Shown: positions 1 through 7,602, counted from the first letter of the stretch. The stretch: DNA of 27,551 nucleotides from Maricaulis sp042095695 (GCA_042095695.1 JBELMP010000012.1:1-27551), one strand, 5' to 3'. Made by a program: numbers and translations. Notes: generated from the sequence alone by a model not told the origin.

Positions 1-240
1 CGTTCATTCACAATTTGCACCATAATTTGTGCAAGCCTGCTCTCATCACCACTAACCGATGGCTATACGCTCTTCAACGCTCGCTATGTGGTCGAGCCCT
101 TCGAGCAACATGACCTTCGTTTTATTGTGGAAGGTCGCAATCTCTCGGATGAAGAAGTGCGCCTACACACTTCATATCTGAAGGATAGCGTCCCGCTTCC
201 TGGACGTAATTTCCGCGTCGCCATGGTGATGGATTTCTAA
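1..240 (+). CDS. TonB-dependent receptor, C-terminal fragment
   Basis: The frame is open from the first base of the window to a TAA at 238-240, so only the last 79 residues are seen. From residue 20 on (DGYTLFNARY) it reads as the final strands of an outer-membrane TonB-dependent receptor: alternating polar and apolar strands, the motif EGRNLSDEEVRLHTSYLKD, then PLPGRNF and a terminal Phe. Such receptors take up siderophores, metals or glycans with energy from TonB. The substrate cannot be told from this end. The first 18 or so codons are cysteine-rich and do not look like a barrel strand, so the true upstream sequence may differ or be frameshifted. A perfect palindrome follows at 265-294. 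Confidence 0.75.
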   Translation, partial: RSFTICTIICASLLSSPLTDGYTLFNARYVVEPFEQHDLRFIVEGRNLSDEEVRLHTSYLKDSVPLPGRNFRVAMVMDF

Positions 241-264
241 ACATAACAATGGTTTAGCCTATAT

Positions 265-294
265 GCGTCAGCCTGCCGCGCGGCAGGCTGACGC
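265..294. repeat. Perfect 30-bp palindrome after the receptor gene
   Basis: Bases 265-294 equal their own reverse complement, giving a 13-bp GC-rich stem with a GCGC loop. It lies 24 bp after the receptor stop. No T-run follows on either strand, so it is not a standard intrinsic terminator. It may protect the mRNA 3' end, terminate without a U-tract, or act as a protein site. Confidence 0.6.
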
Positions 295-374
295 GCGGCG
301 AAACGCGCAGTATTCTTGCGCATCCGGCCGGTTCATAAAGTCCATATCATTTTTGGGGACAAAGGACCGGAACT

Positions 375-995
375 ATGAAACGCATTCTCCTCAGTGCCAC
401 CGCTATCGCCCTCCTTGCAGGAGCGCCCGCCGCCGCCGATGCCGGCGACTGGCTGGTTCGTCTGCGGGCCATTTCTGTTATGCCGAATGAGAGCGCTGAT
501 ATCGATACGATCGGAGGCGATGTCGATATCGACACCTCAATCGTCCCGGAATTGGACATTACCTATTTCGTCCAGGACCAGTGGGCGCTCGAGCTGATCC
601 TTGGCGTCACCCCGCATGATGTGACCGCGATCGATACGGCGCTGGGCGATGTTGATCTGGGTGACGTGACCCTGCTGCCGCCGACGCTGACATTGCAGTA
701 TCATTTCGCCCCGGATGCGAGTGTCCGCCCCTATGCCGGCCTCGGTGTCAATTATACAGCATTTTTCGATGAAGACCTGCCGGCCGGAACGACCCTGACC
801 TCGATCGATTATGATGCCAGCTTTGGCCTTGCAGCGCAGGCCGGCATTGATTTCGACATGGGTGATGACTGGTTCATCAATGTCGACGCGAAATACATTA
901 GCATCAATACGGACGTGACCATCAATGGCGCCATCGGCGCGGATGTCGATATCAATCCCTGGGTCGTCGGGGTTGGATTCGGTCGCCGTTTCTGA
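375..995 (+). CDS. OmpW family outer membrane protein
   Basis: This 206-residue protein has a signal peptide (residues 1-22, cleavage near AAADA) followed by a small beta-barrel of the OmpW/AlkL family. Family signs are the WLVRLRAISVMPNES start, LLPPTLTLQYHF near residue 105, YAGLGVNYTAFF, and the C-terminal VVGVGFGRRF ending in Phe. OmpW proteins form narrow eight-stranded channels for small hydrophobic molecules; the ligand here is unknown. The ATG has a good ribosome-binding site (AAGGA, 8 nt upstream). The mature part is rich in Asp-Ile repeats (DIDTIGGDVDID), which is usual for this family in alphaproteobacteria. It appears to be its own transcription unit, closed by the terminator at 1023-1053. 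Confidence 0.9.
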   Translation: MKRILLSATAIALLAGAPAAADAGDWLVRLRAISVMPNESADIDTIGGDVDIDTSIVPELDITYFVQDQWALELILGVTPHDVTAIDTALGDVDLGDVTLLPPTLTLQYHFAPDASVRPYAGLGVNYTAFFDEDLPAGTTLTSIDYDASFGLAAQAGIDFDMGDDWFINVDAKYISINTDVTINGAIGADVDINPWVVGVGFGRRF

Positions 996-1022
996 GCCTG
1001 AACTGCGGAATTTCTCCCGACT

Positions 1023-1053
1023 ATGCCGGGCGCTCGCGCGTCCGGCATTTTTC
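1023..1053 (+). terminator. Intrinsic terminator of the OmpW gene
   Basis: An 11-bp stem (1023-1033 with 1038-1048, one G-U pair) and a TCGC loop, followed by a T-rich run (TTTTC), 28 bp after the OmpW stop. Confidence 0.85.
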
Positions 1054-1089
1054 TTGCGTCATTCTGGCGGAATCGCCTGCGTGCCCGGA

Positions 1090-1118
1090 TTGCCGGTTGC
1101 AGGCTAATCGGCTATCTA
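1090..1118 (+). promoter_or_regulatory. Promoter of the SapC gene with palindromic -10
   Basis: A TTGCCG -35 (1090-1095) and a TATCTA -10 (1113-1118) are 17 bp apart, 31 bp before the SapC start. The -10 sits inside an inverted repeat, CGGCTA-TC-TAGCCG (1109-1122), a possible repressor site. Assigned by eye from spacing and consensus. Confidence 0.5.
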
Positions 1119-1148
1119 GCCGGAAACGCATAAACAGGGGTTTTTATC

Positions 1149-1931
1149 ATGGCAGACACGGCGACCAACGAGCCGCGCCTCACCGGTTCCGTACCGCTCT
1201 ACAAGAATGTGGAGCCGCTCAATCGTGAGAAGCACGCCAAATACGGCGTCAACCAGGTTTCTGAACCGTTCAACTTTTTGAAAGAATGGCACTTCGTGCC
1301 AGCTGTTGTCGGTGAGTTCGCGATTGCGAGCGGAAGCTATCCCATCGTCTTCCTCGGTGAGAAGAAGCTCCCGGTCATCGTGATGGGCCTGCGCTCGGGC
1401 AAGAATGTCTATGTCCAGGACAATGGCCAGTTCGACCCGGATCACTACGTGCCCGCATATGTTCGCCGCTATCCGTTTGTCAGCGCGACCAATCCTGGCG
1501 CGCAGAATTCGACGGTCTGCATCGATGTTGATGCGGAATTCGTCACTGCGGAAAATCCGGAGCTTCCCTTCTTCGACGCCAGTGGCGAGCCGACCGACTA
1601 TACCAAGCAGGCGATCGAATATGTCAGCGCGTTTGAGAATGATGCGCGTGTGACCGAAGCTTTCACCGAACGCCTGATCGCGTCCGGCCTGCTGGAAAAG
1701 AAAGACGTGAAGGTTGCCAATCCGCAGGATGCCAATAATCCGGTGCCCGTTGCGGACTATTTCGGCGTCTCCCAGGAGAAGCTGATGGCGCTGCCGGCCG
1801 ATGAGCTGGAACGCATGAACAAGAATGGCGATCTCGGTGCAATCTATGCACACCTGGTGTCGCTGCAGCGCTGGGAACGCATCCTGCGCCGTATCTCGCA
1901 GCTGGCTCAGGAACAGCAGATCAACGTCTAG
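1149..1931 (+). CDS. SapC family protein
   Basis: This 260-residue protein matches the SapC family along its length: GSVPLYKNVEPLNREKHAKYGV at the start, HFVPAVVGEFAIASGSYPIVFL near residues 48-69, and FDPDHYVPAYVRRYPF near 93-108. The family is named after a Campylobacter S-layer secretion gene, but its biochemical role is not established. In alphaproteobacteria and xanthomonads it often sits beside TonB-dependent receptors, as here. No signal peptide or membrane helix is visible, so it is probably cytoplasmic. The ATG has AGGGG 8 nt upstream. The gene has its own promoter (1090-1118) and a strong terminator (1952-1987), so it is monocistronic. Confidence 0.9.
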   Translation: MADTATNEPRLTGSVPLYKNVEPLNREKHAKYGVNQVSEPFNFLKEWHFVPAVVGEFAIASGSYPIVFLGEKKLPVIVMGLRSGKNVYVQDNGQFDPDHYVPAYVRRYPFVSATNPGAQNSTVCIDVDAEFVTAENPELPFFDASGEPTDYTKQAIEYVSAFENDARVTEAFTERLIASGLLEKKDVKVANPQDANNPVPVADYFGVSQEKLMALPADELERMNKNGDLGAIYAHLVSLQRWERILRRISQLAQEQQINV

Positions 1932-1951
1932 AACGTGTCCTGATCGAGTTT

Positions 1952-1987
1952 AAACGGCCGTGCTCATGAGCGCGGCCGTTTTTCTTT
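1952..1987 (+). terminator. Intrinsic terminator of the SapC gene
   Basis: A 13-bp stem (1952-1964 with 1969-1981, one G-U pair), CATG loop, then TTCTTT. It lies 20 bp after the SapC stop. Confidence 0.92.
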
Positions 1988-2020
1988 GCAGCAATTGCGG
2001 TCACCTTTCCGCGAGCTGGC

Positions 2021-2049
2021 TTCGACCTGAGCGCAAATCCGTCTATATC
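2021..2049 (+). promoter_or_regulatory. Promoter of the DsbD-like gene
   Basis: TTCGAC (2021-2026) and TATATC (2044-2049) are 17 bp apart and 39 bp before the start at 2088. This is a reasonable sigma-70-type match with no competing site nearby. Confidence 0.45.
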
Positions 2050-2087
2050 CGCTCTCGATTTACACAGTCATCGGATCGGGTCGCACC

Positions 2088-4208
2088 ATGCGCGCATTCT
2101 TGAGCTTTTTGTTTGCCCTGCTGCTGAGCGGAGCGGGATCGGCCATCTCGGCCGCCCAACAACCTTTTGCGCTGGGCGAGGAGATTGTTGAAGCCGAACT
2201 GATTGCCGAGCGGGAGATCATATCTTCGGGCGATGCGTTTTATGTCGGTCTGCGGATGATCATACCGGAAGGCTGGCATACCTATTGGCGCAATCCGGGC
2301 GATTTCGGCCTGCCGACAGAATTGAGCTGGGATCTCCCGGAAGGTGTGACCGCCGGCGAGCCGGTCTGGCCGCTCCCGTATGAAATGCCGCTGGCTGACG
2401 GGGAGATCATGGATTACGGCTATCATGACGAGGTCGTGCTGCCGGTCCGTTTCCAGCTTGATGAGGGTTTTTCCGGCACACGCCTCGATATCGGACTGGA
2501 GGCCTATTGGCAGGTCTGCGAAGTCATCTGTGTGCCGGAAGAGCGCAGTCTGGCGCTGAGCCTGCCTGTCGCTGACGCCCCCGCCGATCATCCCGAGAAT
2601 GTCTGGCATATCCGTGCCGCGTTGGAGGCCGAGCCTCAGCGGGCGGAGAATATTGATGCCCTGATCGAGCAGGTCGGAGACCGGATCATTCTCGAGCTGA
2701 GCGGCACAGGTCTAGGTGAGCCGGCAAGCTGGCGTGAGGCCCGTTTCTTTCCCTTTGATCCGGACCTGATCGCGCATGCTGTCACGCCCGATGTTTCAAC
2801 TGACGCGGAGGGGCGGACCTTCCTGGTCATGGAAACCAGTTTCAAGATGGAGAGCGGTATCGGTGCGGCACGTGGTGGCCTGCTCGTTTTAGAGCGCGAC
2901 CAGGGTGGCGGTATCTGGAGCCGCGAGGGTGTGGAAATCCTTGCCGTGGCGGGTGAGACCAGCCTGCCGGCCGAGCTGGCCCAGATCGAGAATGAGCCGA
3001 TCGCGCTGTCAGCGCTGGGCAGCCTCCTGCTCTTCTCCTTCCTTGGCGGGCTGATCCTGAATCTGATGCCCTGCGTCTTCCCGGTCTTGTCGATCAAAGT
3101 CCTCAAATTCGTGGAGACGGCCTATTATGATCCCTTGCGGGTTCGTCGCCACGGCCTGTATTTCCTGGCCGGCGTCGTCCTGTCTTTTCTCGCCCTTGCA
3201 GCTTTGCTGATCGGATTGCGGGAGTTCGGACTGCCCGTGGGCTGGGGCTTCCAGCTGCAATTGCCGGTCGTGGTCGCAATCCTTGCGGTTCTACTCTTCG
3301 CCATCGGACTCAACCTCCTTGGTGTCTTCGAGATTGGTGGCTCGGTTATGGGACTGGGCAGTGAGCTGGCCGAAGCGCCGGGTGGGAAAGGCGCTTTCTT
3401 CACCGGCGTTCTGGCCGTGGTGGTTGCGGCGCCCTGTGTCGGGCCACTGGCTGCAGGCGCGCTGGGTCTGGCCTTGACCCAGCCCGCACCCGTTATGCTT
3501 GCCGTCGCGGCGGCGATGGGTGTCGGCCTGGCCCTGCCGTTTGTGATCTTCACCTTCGCGCCGTCTCTCCTGCGCCTGCTGCCGCGCCCCGGGCCGTGGA
3601 TGGAAACGTTCAAGCAATTCCTCGCCTTCCCCATGTTCGCAGCGGCCCTGTGGCTGATCTGGGTATTGTCAATGCAGACCGGATCGCAGGGCGTGCTTTT
3701 GCTCGGCGCCGCAATCTTGACCTTCGCTTTTGCAGTCTGGGCGTTGAAGCGGGGCGGCACGATCTGGGGCATCATTGGCGCGGTGGCGATGGTGATGATG
3801 GCCGTGACGACATTGTGGATCGCACGTATTCCCCCGGTCACCGGAACGCAGATGGTCGCGCAAAACGAGATTGTCTGGTCCCGGGCTGCGGTTCTGGAAC
3901 AGCAATCAGAAGGACGCGCCGTCTTTATCGATGTCACCGCGGCCTGGTGTGTGACCTGCCAGGTCAACAAGATGCGAGTGCTCAATGATGGCCAGGTGGA
4001 GGCGGCCTTCGCCGAGGCCGATGTCGCATTGATGCGAGCGGACTGGACCAATCGCGATGATGCCATCACCCAGCTGATTTATGATCACGGACAGGCTGGC
4101 GTACCGCTCTATCTCTTCTATCCCGCAGATGGCGGTGAGGCGGAGGTTCTGCCGAGTGTACTGACCCGGTCTATCGTTCTTGATGCGCTCCAGCGCGCGA
4201 CGGGCTAG
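2088..4208 (+). CDS. ScsB/DsbD-like thiol-disulfide interchange protein
   Basis: This 706-residue protein carries electrons from cytoplasmic thioredoxin across the inner membrane to periplasmic thiol proteins. A signal peptide (1-22) leads to a DsbD-type N-terminal domain with the ScsB-like pair C144-x3-C148 (QVCEVICVPEE). A membrane domain of about eight helices follows, with the redox cysteines C329 (LMPCVFPVLS) and C450 (APCVGPLAAG). The C-terminal thioredoxin domain has WCVTC (C621, C624). All three cysteine pairs are present, so it should be active. Its length exceeds E. coli DsbD (about 565 residues) because of the larger periplasmic domain, as in ScsB. The ribosome-binding site is weak. 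The stop overlaps the stop of the convergent small exported protein. Confidence 0.92.
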   Translation: MRAFLSFLFALLLSGAGSAISAAQQPFALGEEIVEAELIAEREIISSGDAFYVGLRMIIPEGWHTYWRNPGDFGLPTELSWDLPEGVTAGEPVWPLPYEMPLADGEIMDYGYHDEVVLPVRFQLDEGFSGTRLDIGLEAYWQVCEVICVPEERSLALSLPVADAPADHPENVWHIRAALEAEPQRAENIDALIEQVGDRIILELSGTGLGEPASWREARFFPFDPDLIAHAVTPDVSTDAEGRTFLVMETSFKMESGIGAARGGLLVLERDQGGGIWSREGVEILAVAGETSLPAELAQIENEPIALSALGSLLLFSFLGGLILNLMPCVFPVLSIKVLKFVETAYYDPLRVRRHGLYFLAGVVLSFLALAALLIGLREFGLPVGWGFQLQLPVVVAILAVLLFAIGLNLLGVFEIGGSVMGLGSELAEAPGGKGAFFTGVLAVVVAAPCVGPLAAGALGLALTQPAPVMLAVAAAMGVGLALPFVIFTFAPSLLRLLPRPGPWMETFKQFLAFPMFAAALWLIWVLSMQTGSQGVLLLGAAILTFAFAVWALKRGGTIWGIIGAVAMVMMAVTTLWIARIPPVTGTQMVAQNEIVWSRAAVLEQQSEGRAVFIDVTAAWCVTCQVNKMRVLNDGQVEAAFAEADVALMRADWTNRDDAITQLIYDHGQAGVPLYLFYPADGGEAEVLPSVLTRSIVLDALQRATG

Positions 4209-4663
4209 TTGGAGCCGCAGGAACGCGGCGCCATGCTGGCTTCGGGGATCTCACTATCATCAATCGCCGGGGCGATAGCCGCTGCGTCATTCATCAGTGC
4301 GGCGAGCTGGCGGTAGATCCGCGCCTGTGCGCCGGCGCTCTCGGCGTCATTCAGAGCATCAATACGGGCGGAGGCATCATTTGAAATGCCACGGAATATG
4401 CATTGCAGATCGCCTGGACCATTATTATCGCGCAATAGACGGCTCAGCCGCAGCGCATCGACGGCGAATTGCTCCAGTTCGAAAAAGAACGGGTCTTCAA
4501 TATCCAGCGGGTCGGCGGGCGCCGCTGGTCTGGCCGCTGCATCATTGGCGCGCAGCGTGGCTTCCAGGTGTAGATCCTGCGCCCAGTCCGCGAACTCGGC
4601 GCCTGGTCCGGCCAGTGCGGGGGCATTGATCATCAGCAGGGCCAAAAGGGCCGTAACACTCAT
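4205..4663 (-). CDS. Small exported protein with two cysteines, unknown function
   Basis: I do not recognise this 152-residue protein. The likely start is the ATG at 4661-4663, which gives a clear signal peptide (MSVTALLALLMINAPALA). An upstream in-frame start would put a polar extension before it. The mature part is helical, rich in Ala and Asp, with only two cysteines, C88 and C149. It should be periplasmic, and the two cysteines could form a disulfide. The gene converges on the DsbD-like gene and the two share the bases CTAG as stop codons. That placement makes a redox link tempting, but it is only a guess. No conserved catalytic motif is visible. Confidence 0.7.
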   Translation of the reverse strand: MSVTALLALLMINAPALAGPGAEFADWAQDLHLEATLRANDAAARPAAPADPLDIEDPFFFELEQFAVDALRLSRLLRDNNGPGDLQCIFRGISNDASARIDALNDAESAGAQARIYRQLAALMNDAAAIAPAIDDSEIPEASMAPRSCGSN

Positions 4664-4733
4664 TCTCACGGAACAACTCCACTCACTTATGCCGACAAGA
4701 TAAGCCAGAACCACTTTAATCCCAGTGAATCTC

Positions 4734-4763
4734 TTGCAAGTTTTGTGCAGGACAGGTCTATAC
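4734..4763 (+). promoter_or_regulatory. Possible hisS promoter
   Basis: TTGCAA (4734-4739) and CTATAC (4758-4763) are 18 bp apart, 49 bp before the hisS start. The -35 lies in the palindrome CTTGCAAG, so it could also serve the divergent gene. Tentative. Confidence 0.35.
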
Positions 4764-4812
4764 AGCCCCCGAAACAGGCCGGATCGGCCTGGCTGTTCAA
4801 TCGGAGATGTTT

Positions 4813-6291
4813 ATGAGCGCGAAGAAGCCGTTCCGCCCGAAAGCCCGCAAACCCCGTGGTTTTGAAGACCGAACGGGGCATGTCCTGCGCGCGGAACAGC
4901 ACCTGGTTCATGCGGCGACACGGGTCTATGACAGCTGGGGTTTCGAACCGCTACAGACGCCCGCCTTTGAGTATGCCGATACGCTGGGGAAATTCCTTCC
5001 CGATGAAGAGCGGCCCAATGAGGGCGTGTTCGCGCTCGAGGATGATGACGGGCAGTGGTTGTCGCTGCGCTATGATCACACGGCGCCGCTCGCTCGTTTT
5101 GTGGCGGAGCATTATCAGGACCTCAACAAGCCTTATCGGCGGTATCAGGCCGGCGATGTGTGGCGCAATGAAAAGCCCGGTCCGGGACGTTTCCGCCAAT
5201 TTGTACAGTGTGATGCGGATACGGTCGGCTCCGCCTCTCCGGCTGCAGACGCGGAAATGATCGCGCTCGCTGCCCAGGTAATGCAGGCCGCGGGACTGGT
5301 GGATGGCGAATATCAGATCCGGGTCAATGATCGCCGTATTCTTGACGGCGTGCTGGAGAGCATCGGCGCGGCTGAGCCCGAACGCCGGATGCGCATCTTG
5401 CGCGCGGCCGACAAGCTTGACCGGCTCGGCCGTGAGGGTGTCGCCTTGCTGCTGGGCGAGGGTCGCAAGGATGAGTCCGGCGATTTTACCGAAGGCGCAA
5501 AGCTCGACAGCAATGGCATCGATACCGTGCTCGGCTTTCTCGACGCTGGCGGCGGCCGCCGCGACGCGGTGATCGGGCGCCTGGAGGGCCTGATCGGAAC
5601 CTCGCAGACCGGGCAGGCCGGCCTCGCTGCCCTGTCGGAAATCCACGATGTCCTCAATGCAATCGGCGTTGATGACAGCCAGGCTGGTTTCGATCCGTCG
5701 ATCGTTCGTGGGCTGGGCTATTACACGGGCCCGGTTTATGAGGCGGAATTGCTGGCCACGGCTCATTATGATGATGGCAAGCCGATCCAGTTCGGCTCCG
5801 TCGGGGGTGGCGGGCGCTATGATGACCTGGTTGCCCGTTTCACCGGGCAGGCCGTCCCGGCGACCGGTTTTTCTTTCGGTGTCAGTCGCTTCGCCGCGGC
5901 CCTGTCCGCTCTGGGCCGGGGCTCCGCCGATGGGGCAACACCCCTGGTGATTATTGTTGCTAGCGAGAAAGACCGGGCCGCCGATTATCTGGGCATGGCG
6001 GCAGAACTCCGCGCTGCCGGGCTGCGCGCCGAAGCCTTCCTCGGCGGGGGTAATATGGGCAAGCAGATGAAGTATGCTGATCGGCGCGGCGCGCATGCGG
6101 CAATCATTGTGGGCTCGAATGAGCGCGAGGAGGGCGAGGTGACGATTAAGGATCTCAAGCTCGGTGCGCGCCTGGCGGCTGATATCGAGGATAACAAGGC
6201 CTGGCGCGAGGAACAGCCGGCCCAGATCACCGTTAAGCGTCAGACCTGGGTAGCAGAAGTTCAGAAGATCATCGCACGTTCAAAGGATTAG
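4813..6291 (+). CDS. hisS: Histidine-tRNA ligase
   Basis: This class II synthetase of 492 residues charges tRNA-His. Motif 2 is WRNEKPGPGRFRQF (residues 117-130), and the histidine-binding motif is VRGLGYYTGPVYE (298-310). The C-terminal anticodon-binding domain contains LGGGNMGKQMKYADRRGA. I chose the ATG at 4813 rather than the one at 4807: GGAG (4803-4806) is 6 nt from the second and touches the first. The motif 2 loop differs from the usual RPQKGR of E. coli HisRS: the Gln is Gly here. This matches the divergent HisRS of an alphaproteobacterial clade whose tRNA-His lacks the extra G-1 and has A73. It is monocistronic; the next feature is a structured segment with a terminator. Confidence 0.96.
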   Translation: MSAKKPFRPKARKPRGFEDRTGHVLRAEQHLVHAATRVYDSWGFEPLQTPAFEYADTLGKFLPDEERPNEGVFALEDDDGQWLSLRYDHTAPLARFVAEHYQDLNKPYRRYQAGDVWRNEKPGPGRFRQFVQCDADTVGSASPAADAEMIALAAQVMQAAGLVDGEYQIRVNDRRILDGVLESIGAAEPERRMRILRAADKLDRLGREGVALLLGEGRKDESGDFTEGAKLDSNGIDTVLGFLDAGGGRRDAVIGRLEGLIGTSQTGQAGLAALSEIHDVLNAIGVDDSQAGFDPSIVRGLGYYTGPVYEAELLATAHYDDGKPIQFGSVGGGGRYDDLVARFTGQAVPATGFSFGVSRFAAALSALGRGSADGATPLVIIVASEKDRAADYLGMAAELRAAGLRAEAFLGGGNMGKQMKYADRRGAHAAIIVGSNEREEGEVTIKDLKLGARLAADIEDNKAWREEQPAQITVKRQTWVAEVQKIIARSKD

Positions 6292-6338
6292 ATCGCGTCG
6301 GAAGACCCATCCTGTTGTTTTCCACAATCAGGGGCAGT

Positions 6339-6367
6339 TTTTCAGGGGAATGGGGTTGACGTATACG
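6339..6367 (+). promoter_or_regulatory. Possible promoter of a small RNA
   Basis: TTTTCA (6339-6344) and TATACG (6362-6367) are 17 bp apart, just upstream of the hairpin-rich segment. Each box matches 4 of 6 consensus bases. Tentative. Confidence 0.3.
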
Positions 6368-6371
6368 TAAG

Positions 6372-6496
6372 CCCGCGTCAACGTCGAACACAGGACAGGG
6401 CCTGACCGTCCAGTCCTTGGCGTTTCGGGGAGGAGACGCCCTTTATCGACCAACCGTAAATTTAAGGGGCTGGATTTATCCAGCCCCTCTTTTTTC
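6372..6496 (+). ncRNA. Candidate structured small RNA after hisS
   Basis: The segment between hisS and the leftward gene has no ORF but is dense in inverted repeats. They are GTTGACG/CGTCAAC (6355-6361 with 6376-6382), AGGAC/GTCCT (6392-6396 with 6413-6417), an 8-bp stem 6419-6426 with 6433-6440 whose loop is GGGGAG, and a full intrinsic terminator at 6465-6495. A possible promoter lies at 6339-6367. A transcript of about 125 nt would fit a trans-acting sRNA, with the purine-rich loop as a possible target-binding site. It could instead be only the 3' untranslated region of hisS. I do not recognise a known RNA family. The 5' end is estimated from the promoter. Confidence 0.35.
6465..6495 (+). 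terminator. Strong intrinsic terminator after hisS/sRNA
   Basis: A 10-bp stem (6465-6474 with 6479-6488), TTTA loop, then CTTTTTT. On the minus strand the hairpin is followed by TTAAATTT, so it may also end the leftward gene at 6511. Confidence 0.93.
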
Positions 6497-6510
6497 GTGG
6501 ATCCGAAAGC

Positions 6511-7497
6511 CTATCGACCGCCCTCAAGCCGGCCGGACTCCAAGCGGTTCAGCCAGTCCGTGAGATCATCACCGACTTGTTCCTCGCCATTGACCCAGAC
6601 CCGGCGACGCCCGGCATCATCGGTTTCAATGCGGAGTGTCTCGACATCACCGGCTGGCATGTCCTCGTGTTCATAGAATTCACGGCGCATCTCGAACCGA
6701 TACTCGCGATGCCGATCCGCGCGCTCCAATTCGCGTTCAGCACGCTCGATCTCGCGTTCTGCGCGGGCCATTTCCCGCTCAGCGATTTCCATTTCCCGTT
6801 CCACATGGATATGCACACGGCGCTCGTGTTCGATATCACGGGCTGCATCGCGCAATTCAATCCGCACATCCGCCATGGCTTCACGGATTTCCTCGCGGGC
6901 CTCATTCATGGCTTCGCGAACTTCCTCGCGCTCTTCATCACTGAGATCATCCCAGCTGCGGCCGCCATCATAATAGGCGCCTTCCAGATCCTCCGGCAGG
7001 TCGTTGAAGATTTCATGCAGTGTCGACATGATGTCTTCTTCGAGACCGGCGAGGTCCAGATCAATGATCACATCCCGTGAGATATGTTCGCCCAGGCGCG
7101 CTGCATGTTCGGCACGCTCCGCGATATGGGCCATGTGACGGGCGTTGAAGCTGGTCTGGACATCCCCATCGACCACCCGGATTTCATCACCATCAACAAT
7201 GACGAAGGAACCGCGGCCAGAAACGATTTCCTCGCCATCTATGACGACCATGCCATCATCGATTTCAATCACCTGGCCATTGATTTCCAGAATGCTTTCA
7301 TCGCCGGAATTGGAGATATGCACGGTCCGGTCACCGTCCGCCCCACGAATTTCGACAATCGTCCCCTCACCATCGCCCAGCTGAATCTGGGACCCATGAG
7401 CGAGATGGATGCGGGTTTGGTGGCGGTCATCATCCAGCGCGTAAGCTCCCACGCCAATGAGGAGTGCGGCTGCGCTGCCAAGCAAAACTTTCTTCAT
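6511..7497 (-). CDS. Exported charged coiled-coil/single-helix protein
   Basis: I do not recognise a named family for this 328-residue protein. A signal peptide (MKKVLLGSAAALLIGVGAYA, 1-20) shows export. Residues 25-115 are beta-rich with short repeated units such as EINGQVIEIDDGMVVIDGEE and VIVDGDEIRVVDGD. Residues 185-275 form a long run of Glu, Arg and Ala (for example EREMARAEREIERAERELER), typical of a coiled coil or a stable single helix. Residues 285-320 are again strand-like with VWVNGEEQ. There are no cysteines. The ATG at 7495-7497 has GAGG 9 nt upstream; the GTG at 7510-7512 would spoil the signal peptide. A periplasmic spacer, adhesive or sensor role is possible. It lies divergent from the glycosidase gene. 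Confidence 0.7.
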   Translation of the reverse strand: MKKVLLGSAAALLIGVGAYALDDDRHQTRIHLAHGSQIQLGDGEGTIVEIRGADGDRTVHISNSGDESILEINGQVIEIDDGMVVIDGEEIVSGRGSFVIVDGDEIRVVDGDVQTSFNARHMAHIAERAEHAARLGEHISRDVIIDLDLAGLEEDIMSTLHEIFNDLPEDLEGAYYDGGRSWDDLSDEEREEVREAMNEAREEIREAMADVRIELRDAARDIEHERRVHIHVEREMEIAEREMARAEREIERAERELERADRHREYRFEMRREFYEHEDMPAGDVETLRIETDDAGRRRVWVNGEEQVGDDLTDWLNRLESGRLEGGR

Positions 7498-7602
7498 CTG
7501 TCTGTCCCTCACAGTACCAATCTGGCCGTGATCCTGCCGGAGCAGAACTTACGCCTCTTGTTCCGGATGCTGAACAATTGGTCAGATTTCGGACGGGGTC
7601 GC

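Noticed and set aside
1116..1853. 245-codon minus-strand frame opposite the SapC gene
   Set aside because: It is a shadow of a well-supported family gene, without a ribosome-binding site or recognisable domain.
3125..4069. 314-codon minus-strand frame opposite the DsbD-like gene
   Set aside because: Shadow of the membrane and thioredoxin domain; composition (many Thr, Ala, Arg) is typical of antisense high-GC frames.
4951..6096. 381-codon minus-strand frame opposite hisS
   Set aside because: Shadow of a certain gene; no domain or start signal.
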